Source: a bacterium
GTDB lineage: Bacteria > Armatimonadota > Chthonomonadetes > Chthonomonadales > Chthonomonadaceae
Length of the DNA: 6,050 bases
NCBI GenBank assembly: GCA_021805405.1
Contig: JAJZFK010000049.1
Span: 1 to 6,050, forward strand
Reading direction: 5' to 3'
Part shown: in pieces, positions 1 to 5,467 of the stretch
How positions within the stretch are numbered: the stretch's first letter is position 1
Layout of the letters: each line of letters starts with the position of its first letter
Program-made: the position numbers and the translations under genes
Notes under the pieces: model-generated
Seen by the model: the letters and a program-made list of their open reading frames with translations, nothing else
Databases searched by the model: none
Told to the model about the DNA's origin: nothing

Positions 1-147
1 ATGATCTTTGATCTCTCCTACCTTACGGATTATCACTGGTGGCCATATCTGCAACAGGCTTTTTCAGATCACCCCGCCGTCCCAACGTCTATTCCCAACC
101 TGCTTACCCAAATTAGAAGCGCTCGCAGTCGCGAAGAGATGCCGTGA
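1..147 (+). CDS. 3' end of an unidentified protein gene (partial)
   Basis: The frame starting at base 1 is open for 48 codons and ends at TGA (145-147). The translation begins MIFDLSYLTDYHWWPYLQQ and ends RSREEMP. Its aromatic-rich, patterned start looks like real protein rather than chance, whereas the overlapping frame starting at base 8 gives a low-complexity, unprotein-like product. I do not recognise the family. The first codon is ATG, but it lies on the window edge and no ribosome-binding site can be seen, so it is more likely an internal methionine of a longer gene than a complete 48-residue protein. It would converge on the minus-strand operon, with about 200 bases between the two stop codons. 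A chance open frame is still possible at this length. Confidence 0.42.
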   Translation: MIFDLSYLTDYHWWPYLQQAFSDHPAVPTSIPNLLTQIRSARSREEMP

Positions 148-236
148 GACGAAATTGAGGGAGGAGCCTATTGGTTCCAGCGCGTTTGTGCTATGTTTGC
201 ACGACGAAGGCAAGAGCGCAGCAGTGTACGCCGGGT

Positions 237-254
237 TTGCGGAAACGACCGCAA
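237..254. repeat. small hairpin in the intergenic region between convergent genes
   Basis: TTGCGG and CCGCAA pair perfectly (6 bp) around a 6-base AAACGA loop. Neither strand has a T-run after it, so it is not a canonical intrinsic terminator. It could stabilise a transcript end or be chance. Bases 148-348 hold no credible gene on either strand. Confidence 0.25.
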
Positions 255-287
255 TGTGTGGTAGTTGCTGTCAATAGGTATACCGCT

Positions 288-345
288 CTGTGCGTACAGG
301 GTGTCAGTAGTGAATTTGCGTGACGGTTGTGCGGAGTGGTGGGGC
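288..345 (-). terminator. possible Rho-dependent terminator (C-rich, G-poor tract) at the operon end
   Basis: Read on the minus strand, the 58 bases just past the last stop codon contain 26 C and only 8 G, with many YC dinucleotides and no strong secondary structure. That composition is the known signature of Rho utilisation sites. No GC hairpin with a T-tract is seen after the last gene, which makes a factor-dependent end more plausible. This is inference from composition only. Confidence 0.3.
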
Positions 346-348
346 TAC

Positions 349-1275
349 CTACCGCCTGGCGCATACAAACAGATTGCGCCAGATAGGGGTAGCGAGGTTG
401 CTAATTGCAACCCCATGCCGCGTAACCGACGAGTGGATGAAATACCCGTTGCCCAAATAAATTCCAGTATGCTTAACACGACTACCATCACGGCTCAGTT
501 CAAAGTAGAGTCTGTCGCCGCAGCGCAGGTCTTCCGGCAGCACTGGTACTCCCACGTCAATCTGTTCATCAGCAGTTCTCGGCAGCTCATAGCCCAACGC
601 AGCGAAAACCCTCTTTACAAAGCCAGAACAGTCTATGCCCTGGTGCGTGTTGCCACCCCACTCATAAGGAACTCCCAGGAAGCCGTAGGCTATCTGCATG
701 AGTTTGTACGGCGAGCTGTTAAATAGCGGACTAGTACCGTGGGGAAATACATCCTTATTCTTTGCTGCTGAATCAAGGGCCAGCAGGGGAGTCTGCGCTA
801 GAACCGCAGAGCCATCCATATGTTGAATATTCGCATCCTGCAGCCAACCTATCGTGCCATCCTCCATGAGAATACCGTCCCAACTGCCAGACTGCTGCTT
901 GATGGCAACATACGTACCAGCAGTTGCTGAACAGATTGTGCGGCTGTTCCAACGTGCCTCGCGATGAATGACGGCAGCAGCGACTATCTCACCCAATTTA
1001 CCAACTATGATATTGCGCTGCTCGCTTCCCCGTGATGGCGGGGAGCTATACCTCGTGAGGCGGTCCTGGTGCTGCGCACTCTTTCGCTGCATGTCGGCTT
1101 TGGCAAGCTGATGAGCGAGCTGCCGGGCAGCTGCTGACGGGGGCAGATTTACCGTGATGGATGTGTCGGCCGCCCCATGGTTTGCCACACCTGTAATGCA
1201 AACGCAGACCAGTACCGCAGAACAGAGCGTTCTGCGGTATGGTCTACGAGATTTAGGAGACAGCTTAACGTACAT
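349..1275 (-). CDS. secreted SH3-like / NlpC-P60 peptidoglycan hydrolase
   Basis: A 308-residue exported cysteine peptidase of the NlpC/P60 superfamily, which usually cleaves gamma-D-glutamyl-diaminopimelate bonds in peptidoglycan stem peptides. Residues 1-36 form a signal peptide: basic RRPYRR, a hydrophobic stretch about 17-31, and likely cleavage after A31 or A36. It has Cys 18, 24 and 26 but no convincing lipobox. Residues 44-85 are a polar Ala/Gln/Arg-rich linker. Residues about 88-150 resemble a bacterial SH3 domain (GSWDGILMEDGTIGWLQ at 130-146). The catalytic domain spans about 188-308: VPYEWGG, then GIDCSGFVK with nucleophile Cys216, VKHTGIYLG with His269, and third polar residue His281 in FIHSS. 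All three catalytic positions are present. The ATG is the first possible start because TAG lies seven codons upstream in frame; its Shine-Dalgarno (GGATGG) is weak. It begins 18 bases after rpsI, so it is probably co-transcribed. The precise substrate is unknown. Confidence 0.88.
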   Translation of the reverse strand: MYVKLSPKSRRPYRRTLCSAVLVCVCITGVANHGAADTSITVNLPPSAAARQLAHQLAKADMQRKSAQHQDRLTRYSSPPSRGSEQRNIIVGKLGEIVAAAVIHREARWNSRTICSATAGTYVAIKQQSGSWDGILMEDGTIGWLQDANIQHMDGSAVLAQTPLLALDSAAKNKDVFPHGTSPLFNSSPYKLMQIAYGFLGVPYEWGGNTHQGIDCSGFVKRVFAALGYELPRTADEQIDVGVPVLPEDLRCGDRLYFELSRDGSRVKHTGIYLGNGYFIHSSVTRHGVAISNLATPIWRNLFVCARR

Positions 1276-1293
1276 CCAAATCCATCCAGCGGT

Positions 1294-1689
1294 CTATCGC
1301 TTGCTGAACTGAAAGCCTCGTCTTGCTTTCTTGCGTCCGTACTTCTTCCGTTCCTTCACGCGTGGGTCGCGAGTAAGCATGCCGGTTCGGCGTAGCCCGG
1401 GTCTCAGTTCCGGATTAACCTCAAGAAGGGCTTTGGCAATGCCATGGCGAACTGCGCCGGCCTGCCCGGAAAGCCCACCGCCGTGGCAGTGAGCAACAAC
1501 ATCATAGTGGCCCTCTGTTTCCGTAATGCGAAACGGCTGATGAATGAGGTGCGCCAATACCCGGCGTCCTAAGTATTTTTCGGCAAGTCTGTCGTTAATC
1601 GTTACCTTGCCGGTACCCGGCTGAAGCCATACACGCGCAACAGCGTCCTTGCGTTTTCCTGTACCGTAGTAGCGAACTGCTTCGGCCAC
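1294..1689 (-). CDS. rpsI: 30S ribosomal protein S9
   Basis: S9 (uS9, 131 residues, normal length) sits in the head of the small subunit, and its C-terminal tail reaches the P-site tRNA anticodon. The sequence shows the family hallmarks in order: YYGTGKRKDAVARVWL near the N-terminus, GTGKVTIN at 25-32, GGGLSGQAGAVRHGIAKAL at 70-88, LTRDPRVKERKKYGRKKAR at 105-123, and the terminal QFSKR whose last lysine and arginine contact tRNA. The start is GTG, overlapping the rplM stop by one base (TAGTG). It is chosen because MAEAVRYYGTGKRK matches the usual S9 N-terminus and a Shine-Dalgarno lies 7 bases upstream. L13-S9 gene pairing is near universal in bacteria, and the overlap suggests coupled, equimolar translation. 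Confidence 0.98.
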   Translation of the reverse strand: MAEAVRYYGTGKRKDAVARVWLQPGTGKVTINDRLAEKYLGRRVLAHLIHQPFRITETEGHYDVVAHCHGGGLSGQAGAVRHGIAKALLEVNPELRPGLRRTGMLTRDPRVKERKKYGRKKARRGFQFSKR

Positions 1690-2150
1690 TATTCCGCTCC
1701 CTTCAGACTTGGGTTGCCCACAAACGCAACCGGCTTTTGGGCCGAGTGTGGATGCTGGTCACCACGATATACTTTAAGCTTCTTGATAATTGCATCGCCA
1801 AGCTTGTTGTGCGGCACCATGCCACGAACAACACGGCGGATAGCGTCCTCCGGGCTGCGCTCGAGTTCACGCATACGCGCAACTGATTTGAGAGCGCCTG
1901 GCCATCCGCTGTGGTGGTAGATCTGTTCGCCAGCCTTACCCTTACCAGTAAGGGCTACCTTATCCGCATTGATGATGATGACGTAGTCGCCGGTATCAAC
2001 GTGCGGTGTAAATATCGTTTTATGCTTGCCACGAAGAACCTTCGCAGCTTCAACGGCAAGCCGACCGAGTGGCTGCTCCGCCGCGTCCATCACATACCAG
2101 ACGCGCTGGGCCTCCATATCCTCTGCCCGTGCGGACACGGTTGTTTTCAT
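1689..2150 (-). CDS. rplM: 50S ribosomal protein L13
   Basis: L13 (uL13, 153 residues against about 142-150 in most bacteria) is an early-assembly protein of the large subunit that binds 23S rRNA. Visible family motifs are WYVMDA at 18-23, PLGRLAVEAAKVLRGKHK at 27-44, the signature TPHVDTGDYVIIINADKV at 48-65, LTGK at 67-70, HHSGWPGALKS at 79-89, VRGMVPHNKLG at 108-118 and KLKVY..DQHPHSAQKP at 124-140. The slight excess length is split between a few N-terminal residues before WYV and a short tail after QKP. The ATG has a strong Shine-Dalgarno (GAGGAG, about 6 bases away). A 51-base gap separates it from truA and contains only a weak 4-bp inverted repeat. rpsI follows with a one-base overlap. 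Confidence 0.98.
   Translation of the reverse strand: MKTTVSARAEDMEAQRVWYVMDAAEQPLGRLAVEAAKVLRGKHKTIFTPHVDTGDYVIIINADKVALTGKGKAGEQIYHHSGWPGALKSVARMRELERSPEDAIRRVVRGMVPHNKLGDAIIKKLKVYRGDQHPHSAQKPVAFVGNPSLKGAE
1697..1703 (-). promoter_or_regulatory. Shine-Dalgarno supporting the GTG start of rpsI
   Basis: On the minus strand AAGGGAG lies inside the last codons of rplM, 7 bases before the rpsI GTG. This spacing decides in favour of the non-ATG start and fits termination-reinitiation at the TAGTG overlap. Confidence 0.75.
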
Positions 2151-2201
2151 TTCTGTCTCCTCAATCGTTCACGCGCCATATTCCAGGCGTAATTTCCAGA
2201 T

Positions 2202-3002
2202 TTAACCATTGTTGATATTCCGTTTATTCCAGCTCTGTGCCGCCACATCACCGTACCGCACGCCTACCAGACACAAGCCTTTGGCAGGGGCTGCTGCACC
2301 CGCAAGCCGTCTGTCCCGGTTTGCCAGCAGCTCTGGCATAGAAGATGGCAGGCGCTTGCCAGAGCCAACCTCCCACAGAGTACCGGTTATAGCACGGACC
2401 ATACCGCGCAGAAAGGCATTGGCCTCTATGTGAAGCACGACCAGGTTACCACGTCGGTGCACCTGCACCCGTCGCACGAACCTGCACGTAGGTTCACCAG
2501 GCACAAGCTGCGTAGCAAAAGATGAGAAATCCTGCTCACCTTTCAACCACTCTGCTGCTTCCCTCATGGCTGCTACATTCAAAGGTTTCGCGCACTGCCC
2601 GGTGAACCGGCCGTGTAGTGCCGATCTGTGGCTGCTATTCAAAGTGAGATAGCAGTACCGCCTTGCGGTGGCCGAAAACCTCGCATTGAAGCTATCAGCC
2701 TCTACACGCGCCTCTCTTATGCTTACGTCCTGCGGGAGCGCACCATTCAGTGCAGCAGGCATACGCTCTACAGGAACCCGTGACCAACATCGGAAGCTTA
2801 CCACCTGGCCGAGTGCGTGAACACCCGTGTCGGTTCTGCCCGCACCAGTTACTCGCACAGGCACCCCAATTATTTTGAGGATAGCCGCTTCCAGCTCACC
2901 CTGTACTGTGCGCACACCGCTTTGCGCCTGAAAACCCGCCATATTCGTGCCATCGTACTCTACAGTTAATCTAAATGTGGACTCCGGCATCAGTTGAGTC
3001 AT
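2202..3002 (-). CDS. truA: tRNA pseudouridine(38-40) synthase TruA
   Basis: TruA isomerises uridines 38, 39 and 40 in the anticodon arm of many tRNAs to pseudouridine; it is a cytoplasmic homodimer. The protein has 266 residues, normal for the family. The conserved start is FRLTVEYDGTNMAGFQAQ, then RTVQGELE at 31-38. The catalytic aspartate is Asp58 in GAGRTDTGVHA (53-63). The conserved active-site tyrosine motif is FNARFSATARRYCY (105-118). Further marks are DFSSF at 158-162 and FLRGMVR at 197-203 followed by GTLWEVGSGK. The start could be the ATG at 3002 or the in-frame ATG four codons later. Neither has a clear Shine-Dalgarno, so translation probably depends on coupling to rplQ, whose stop lies 14 bases upstream. 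A truA between rplQ and rplM is the arrangement known from Actinobacteria and related phyla, and from Firmicutes with transporter genes in between. Confidence 0.97.
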   Translation of the reverse strand: MTQLMPESTFRLTVEYDGTNMAGFQAQSGVRTVQGELEAAILKIIGVPVRVTGAGRTDTGVHALGQVVSFRCWSRVPVERMPAALNGALPQDVSIREARVEADSFNARFSATARRYCYLTLNSSHRSALHGRFTGQCAKPLNVAAMREAAEWLKGEQDFSSFATQLVPGEPTCRFVRRVQVHRRGNLVVLHIEANAFLRGMVRAITGTLWEVGSGKRLPSSMPELLANRDRRLAGAAAPAKGLCLVGVRYGDVAAQSWNKRNINNG

Positions 3003-3016
3003 CAGGTGCTAATTAG

Positions 3017-3553
3017 TTACTTGCGGCGTCGGCCCAGGCCAAAAAGGCTCTTGCGGCCCTCAGGCGTAGCCGTCACTACCTCTTCCGCTGGTGCAACTTC
3101 CAAGCCCTCAACGAACTCGAGCAGCACTATTGGCGCTGCATCGCCGCGGCGAAAACCAATTTTGGTGATACGTGTGTAGCCACCTGGTCGGTCCATGTAG
3201 CGTGGTGCAATCACCTCGAAGAGGCGTGGTACCACGTAATAGGGATTACGGGCAATCTTTGCGCCGCCCTTTGGCCCCTTATGGTCTGGATCGCGAACGA
3301 ACTCATCGATATTGCTGTCGACGTATCGTCGAACCATACGGCGCGTGTGAAGCTGCATTTCTACTGTAGCGTCCTTACCACCCTTGCGAGCCATGGTAAC
3401 GAGCTTCTCAACAATAGGCTGTACTTCTTTTGCCCTGGTTTCGGTTGTTACTATTCTATCATTTAGCAGCAGGTTGCGTGTGAGGCTCTTTAGCAGTGCT
3501 CGACGCTGATCGCTGGGCAGGCTAAATTTGCGATATGCCTTACGATGACGCAT
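3017..3553 (-). CDS. rplQ: 50S ribosomal protein L17, enlarged form
   Basis: L17 (bL17) binds 23S rRNA near the peptide exit side of the large subunit. The N-terminus is classical: MRHRKAYRKFSLPSDQRRAL, then LTRNLLLNDRIVTTETRAKE at 24-43. The conserved C-terminal half resumes with LFEVIAPRYMDRPGGYTRI (111-129) and GFRRGDAAPIVLLEFVE (133-149). Two regions are extra relative to the usual 115-130 residues. One is an internal insertion of roughly 30 residues at about 78-106 (including DPDHKGPKGGAKIARNP). The other is a C-terminal extension of about 30 residues from 150 onward, ending in the basic LGRRRK. The total is 178. Both additions are in frame, with conserved sequence on either side, so this is not a frameshift. 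The ATG has AAAGGA about 8 bases upstream, overlapping the rpoA stop region; the gap to rpoA is 13 bases. Confidence 0.97.
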   Translation of the reverse strand: MRHRKAYRKFSLPSDQRRALLKSLTRNLLLNDRIVTTETRAKEVQPIVEKLVTMARKGGKDATVEMQLHTRRMVRRYVDSNIDEFVRDPDHKGPKGGAKIARNPYYVVPRLFEVIAPRYMDRPGGYTRITKIGFRRGDAAPIVLLEFVEGLEVAPAEEVVTATPEGRKSLFGLGRRRK

Positions 3554-3566
3554 TTATAAATTCCTT

Positions 3567-4586
3567 TCAGTCGTTGTCGCCGTCCGAGTCGCCATCCAAG
3601 GAACCCAGATCGACTGTTGCGCCACCGCGCAGGGTAAGTCCCAGTTCTGCCAGTTTTTCGCGAACTTCAGCGAGTGATTTCCTGCCAAAGTTGCGAATCT
3701 GCATAAGATCGCTCTCCTGGTAATTCACCAGGTCAGAAATCGTAAGGATACTCGCCTTCTTTAAGCAGTTGTAGGTTCTTACGCCAAAGTCCAACTCCTC
3801 AATCCGCGAGTTGCGTACATTTGGTGCAAGTTCAATGCCAGGTATGGTATCGTCTTCAATGGTGAGCATTGGCGGCAGACCTGCATCTTCAAACTCTGCA
3901 AAGCGCTTGAAGTACCCCACAAGTATGCGAGCAGCAGCGGCCATCGATTCGCCCGGTGAAATTGCACCGTTGGTCCAAATCTCGATGACCGATCGCTCGA
4001 AATTAGTGTCCGACTCTACGCGAGTTGCCTCAACGACGAAGTTCACTTTGCGAACTGGCGTGAACGCTGCACCTATTGGGATCGTACCAATACTAATGTC
4101 CCTACGACCTTCCAGGCGGTCGGGAAGAACGTAACCTCGTCCAATTCCAACGGTTAGTTCCATGCAAAGTGAATGAGAGTCGTCGGATATAGATGCCAGG
4201 TATACTTCCGGATTAACAATCTCAACGTCTGATGGGCATTCAATATCCGCACCTGTCACTTTACCTGCACCACTTCGATTAACGGTTAGTGTACGCGGCT
4301 CTTGGTTTGATGCTTCGCCTGGTACGTGCAGAATTTTGACTGCTACTTCCTTAAGATTAAGAAGCAGCTCAGTAGTGTCTTCCTTAACTCCTGGTATCGT
4401 AGAGAATTCGTGCAGCACCTTATCGATATGAACGTAAGTAATCGCTGCTCCTGGTATGGATGATAATAACACTCTTCTCAGGGAGTTACCAAGAGTTACA
4501 CCGTACCCTCGTTCCAGTGGCTCTACCACAAACTTACCGTAAGTACTGGTAGCTTCGCGCGTCTGGATGGTCGGGTGTTCGTACAT
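3567..4586 (-). CDS. rpoA: DNA-directed RNA polymerase subunit alpha
   Basis: Alpha dimerises to nucleate assembly of core RNA polymerase and contacts promoter UP elements and activators. Its 339 residues compare with about 310-330 in most bacteria. The N-terminal assembly domain (about 1-232) shows FVVEPLERGYGVTLGNSLRR and VLLSSIPGAAIT at 19-50, HEFSTIPGVKEDTTELLLNL at 59-78, and GYVLPDRLEG further on. A linker of about 25 residues leads to the C-terminal domain (about 260-322): RIEELDFGVRTYNCLKKASI, then LMQIRNFGRKSLAEVREKL. By alignment to E. coli, the UP-element-binding residues R265, N268, G296 and K298 correspond to R270, N273, G301 and K303 and are all kept. The tail after 323 is acidic (DGDSDGDND). 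The ATG has AAGGAG 8 bases upstream. The 56-base gap from rpsD shows no convincing promoter. Confidence 0.99.
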   Translation of the reverse strand: MYEHPTIQTREATSTYGKFVVEPLERGYGVTLGNSLRRVLLSSIPGAAITYVHIDKVLHEFSTIPGVKEDTTELLLNLKEVAVKILHVPGEASNQEPRTLTVNRSGAGKVTGADIECPSDVEIVNPEVYLASISDDSHSLCMELTVGIGRGYVLPDRLEGRRDISIGTIPIGAAFTPVRKVNFVVEATRVESDTNFERSVIEIWTNGAISPGESMAAAARILVGYFKRFAEFEDAGLPPMLTIEDDTIPGIELAPNVRNSRIEELDFGVRTYNCLKKASILTISDLVNYQESDLMQIRNFGRKSLAEVREKLAELGLTLRGGATVDLGSLDGDSDGDND

Positions 4587-4642
4587 ATTTCACTCTCCTT
4601 GTTTCCGGGCCATCACTCAAGGACGACCCGGTAAAATACACC

Positions 4643-5311
4643 TTAGCGCGAGTAGAATTCGATAATGAGCTGTTCGCGGATGCTGGTATCTATCTGATCT
4701 CGTTCTGGCGGTGCCAAAACGCGACCTTCAAGAGTATTGTTGTTGATTTCCAGCCACGCGGGTAGAGACCGCTTGTGAAGCCGCTCTCTTGCTTCCTTTA
4801 AGCCGCCATTGCGGGCCATGCTCTCATGAACGCCAATAATGTCGCCAGCCTGAACGATGTAAGAGGGGATATTAACTCTTGTACCATTCACCGTAAAGTG
4901 GCGGTGTGTTACAAGCTGGCGTGCCTGGGCTCTAGAAGAGGCAAGACCTAGCCGGTAGATCACGTTATCGAGGCGCAGTTCAAGCAACCGAAGAAGGTTT
5001 TCGCCGGTAACACCTGGAAGGCGTTGGGCCTCTGTGAGGTAATTTCGGAACTGCTTTTCAAGAACACGGTAGATACGGCGAAGTTTCTGCTTTTCCCGAA
5101 GCTCCTGGCCATACTCTGTAATCTTCTTCTGGAAGTTTGAGTTCTGCTGGCTGGCTGCGCTGCCCCAACCTGGTGGCTTGTCGCGCCAGCGTGTTTTTCC
5201 GTCTTTGCTTTTGTCAAGCGTACACTTGGTGTAGCACTTGTCGCCCTTAAGAAAGAGCTTCGCTCCTTCTCGCCGGCACTGCCGACACCTGGGGTCGTGA
5301 TTATCTGCCAT
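4643..5311 (-). CDS. rpsD: 30S ribosomal protein S4, zinc-knuckle type
   Basis: S4 (uS4) starts small-subunit assembly by binding the 16S rRNA five-way junction, and in several bacteria it represses its own operon. It has 222 residues against the usual 200-210. The N-terminus carries four cysteines, C9, C12, C26 and C30 (CRQC, then KCYTKC), marking the zinc-binding form; zinc-type S4 usually has C-x4-C at the second pair, here it is C-x3-C. The linker from C30 to TEYGQELREKQK (65-76) is about ten residues longer than usual. Core motifs follow: LRRIYRVLEKQFRNYL at 77-92, and the S4 RNA-binding domain at about 110-175 (LLELRLDNVIYRLGLASSR, VNGTRVNIPSY, AGDIIGV). The end is IREQLIIEFYSR. The ATG is the first possible start since an in-frame TAA lies three codons upstream. 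rpsK is 156 bases away, the widest gap in the operon. Confidence 0.98.
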   Translation of the reverse strand: MADNHDPRCRQCRREGAKLFLKGDKCYTKCTLDKSKDGKTRWRDKPPGWGSAASQQNSNFQKKITEYGQELREKQKLRRIYRVLEKQFRNYLTEAQRLPGVTGENLLRLLELRLDNVIYRLGLASSRAQARQLVTHRHFTVNGTRVNIPSYIVQAGDIIGVHESMARNGGLKEARERLHKRSLPAWLEINNNTLEGRVLAPPERDQIDTSIREQLIIEFYSR

Positions 5312-5325
5312 TCTTGTTTACGATG

Positions 5326-5331
5326 CTCCTT
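5326..5331 (-). promoter_or_regulatory. Shine-Dalgarno of rpsD with long spacing
   Basis: On the minus strand AAGGAG lies 14 bases before the rpsD ATG, longer than the usual 5-10. No nearer purine-rich motif of equal quality and no alternative in-frame start exist, so this is the best candidate site. The spacing may lower initiation or leave room for regulation. Confidence 0.5.
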
Positions 5332-5338
5332 GTGGGCG

Positions 5339-5367
5339 TCTATAAATACGTTGCCGACAAGTGACAG
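5339..5367 (-). promoter_or_regulatory. candidate sigma70-type promoter upstream of rpsD
   Basis: On the minus strand CTGTCA (4 of 6 to TTGACA) is followed after exactly 17 bases by TATAGA (4 of 6 to TATAAT). The -10 element ends 27 bases before the rpsD ATG, giving a short leader that still includes the Shine-Dalgarno. It sits in the only long gap of the operon. If used, it would drive rpsD-rpoA-rplQ-truA-rplM-rpsI and the hydrolase independently of rpsM-rpsK. The match is moderate. Confidence 0.42.
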
Positions 5368-5373
5368 GCGGTA

Positions 5374-5422
5374 ACAGTTTAAACATCACTGTACCGTCGG
5401 GTGTTTACGCAGATGAAACTGT
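5374..5422. repeat. inverted repeat with embedded palindrome upstream of the rpsD promoter
   Basis: ACAGTTT (5374-5380) is complementary to AAACTGT (5416-5422). Next to the left arm, AAACA (5381-5385) pairs with TGTTT (5402-5406), leaving a 9-base bulge on one side. The same place holds the 8-bp perfect palindrome GTTTAAAC (5377-5384), ten to fifteen bases upstream of the candidate -35 box. It could be a folded element in read-through RNA from rpsK, or an operator for a dimeric regulator. The arms are short and A/T-rich, so chance cannot be excluded. Confidence 0.3.
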
Positions 5423-5448
5423 GTCATCCACCCCTGCACCTGACTGTC

Positions 5449-5464
5449 GCTGGATTGGACCAGC
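5449..5464 (-). repeat. short hairpin just after the rpsK stop
   Basis: GCTGG and CCAGC form a 5-bp stem around a 6-base loop, three bases past the rpsK stop codon. No T-run follows on the minus strand, so it is not an intrinsic terminator. It might mark a transcript 3' end or processing point between rpsK and rpsD. Confidence 0.25.
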
Positions 5465-5467
5465 TAG

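Noticed and set aside
269..274. A perfect minus-strand TTGACA, considered as a -35 box
   Set aside because: No -10-like hexamer lies 15-19 bases downstream (CGGTCG at a spacing of 17), and no gene follows on that strand.
8..277. An 89-codon plus-strand open frame beginning near the left edge
   Set aside because: It overlaps the more protein-like frame starting at base 1, has no Shine-Dalgarno, and its product is compositionally odd with no recognisable motif.
265..726. A 153-codon plus-strand open frame
   Set aside because: Most of it lies antisense to the catalytic part of the NlpC/P60 gene, which has unmistakable motifs. The plus-strand translation resembles no protein family.
2174..2189. 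CGCC/GGCG inverted repeat in the truA-rplM gap, considered as an L13 autoregulatory leader
   Set aside because: The stem is only 4 bp, and the known E. coli L13 leader architecture is not recognisable.
3017..3553. The long L17 considered as a gene fusion or frameshift artefact
   Set aside because: The N-terminal and C-terminal L17 blocks are both conserved and in one frame, so an insertion plus tail explains it better.
4605..4631. CCGGG/CCCGG inverted repeat between rpsD and rpoA
   Set aside because: Only 5 bp with a 17-base loop and no T-tract; too weak to call an attenuator or terminator.
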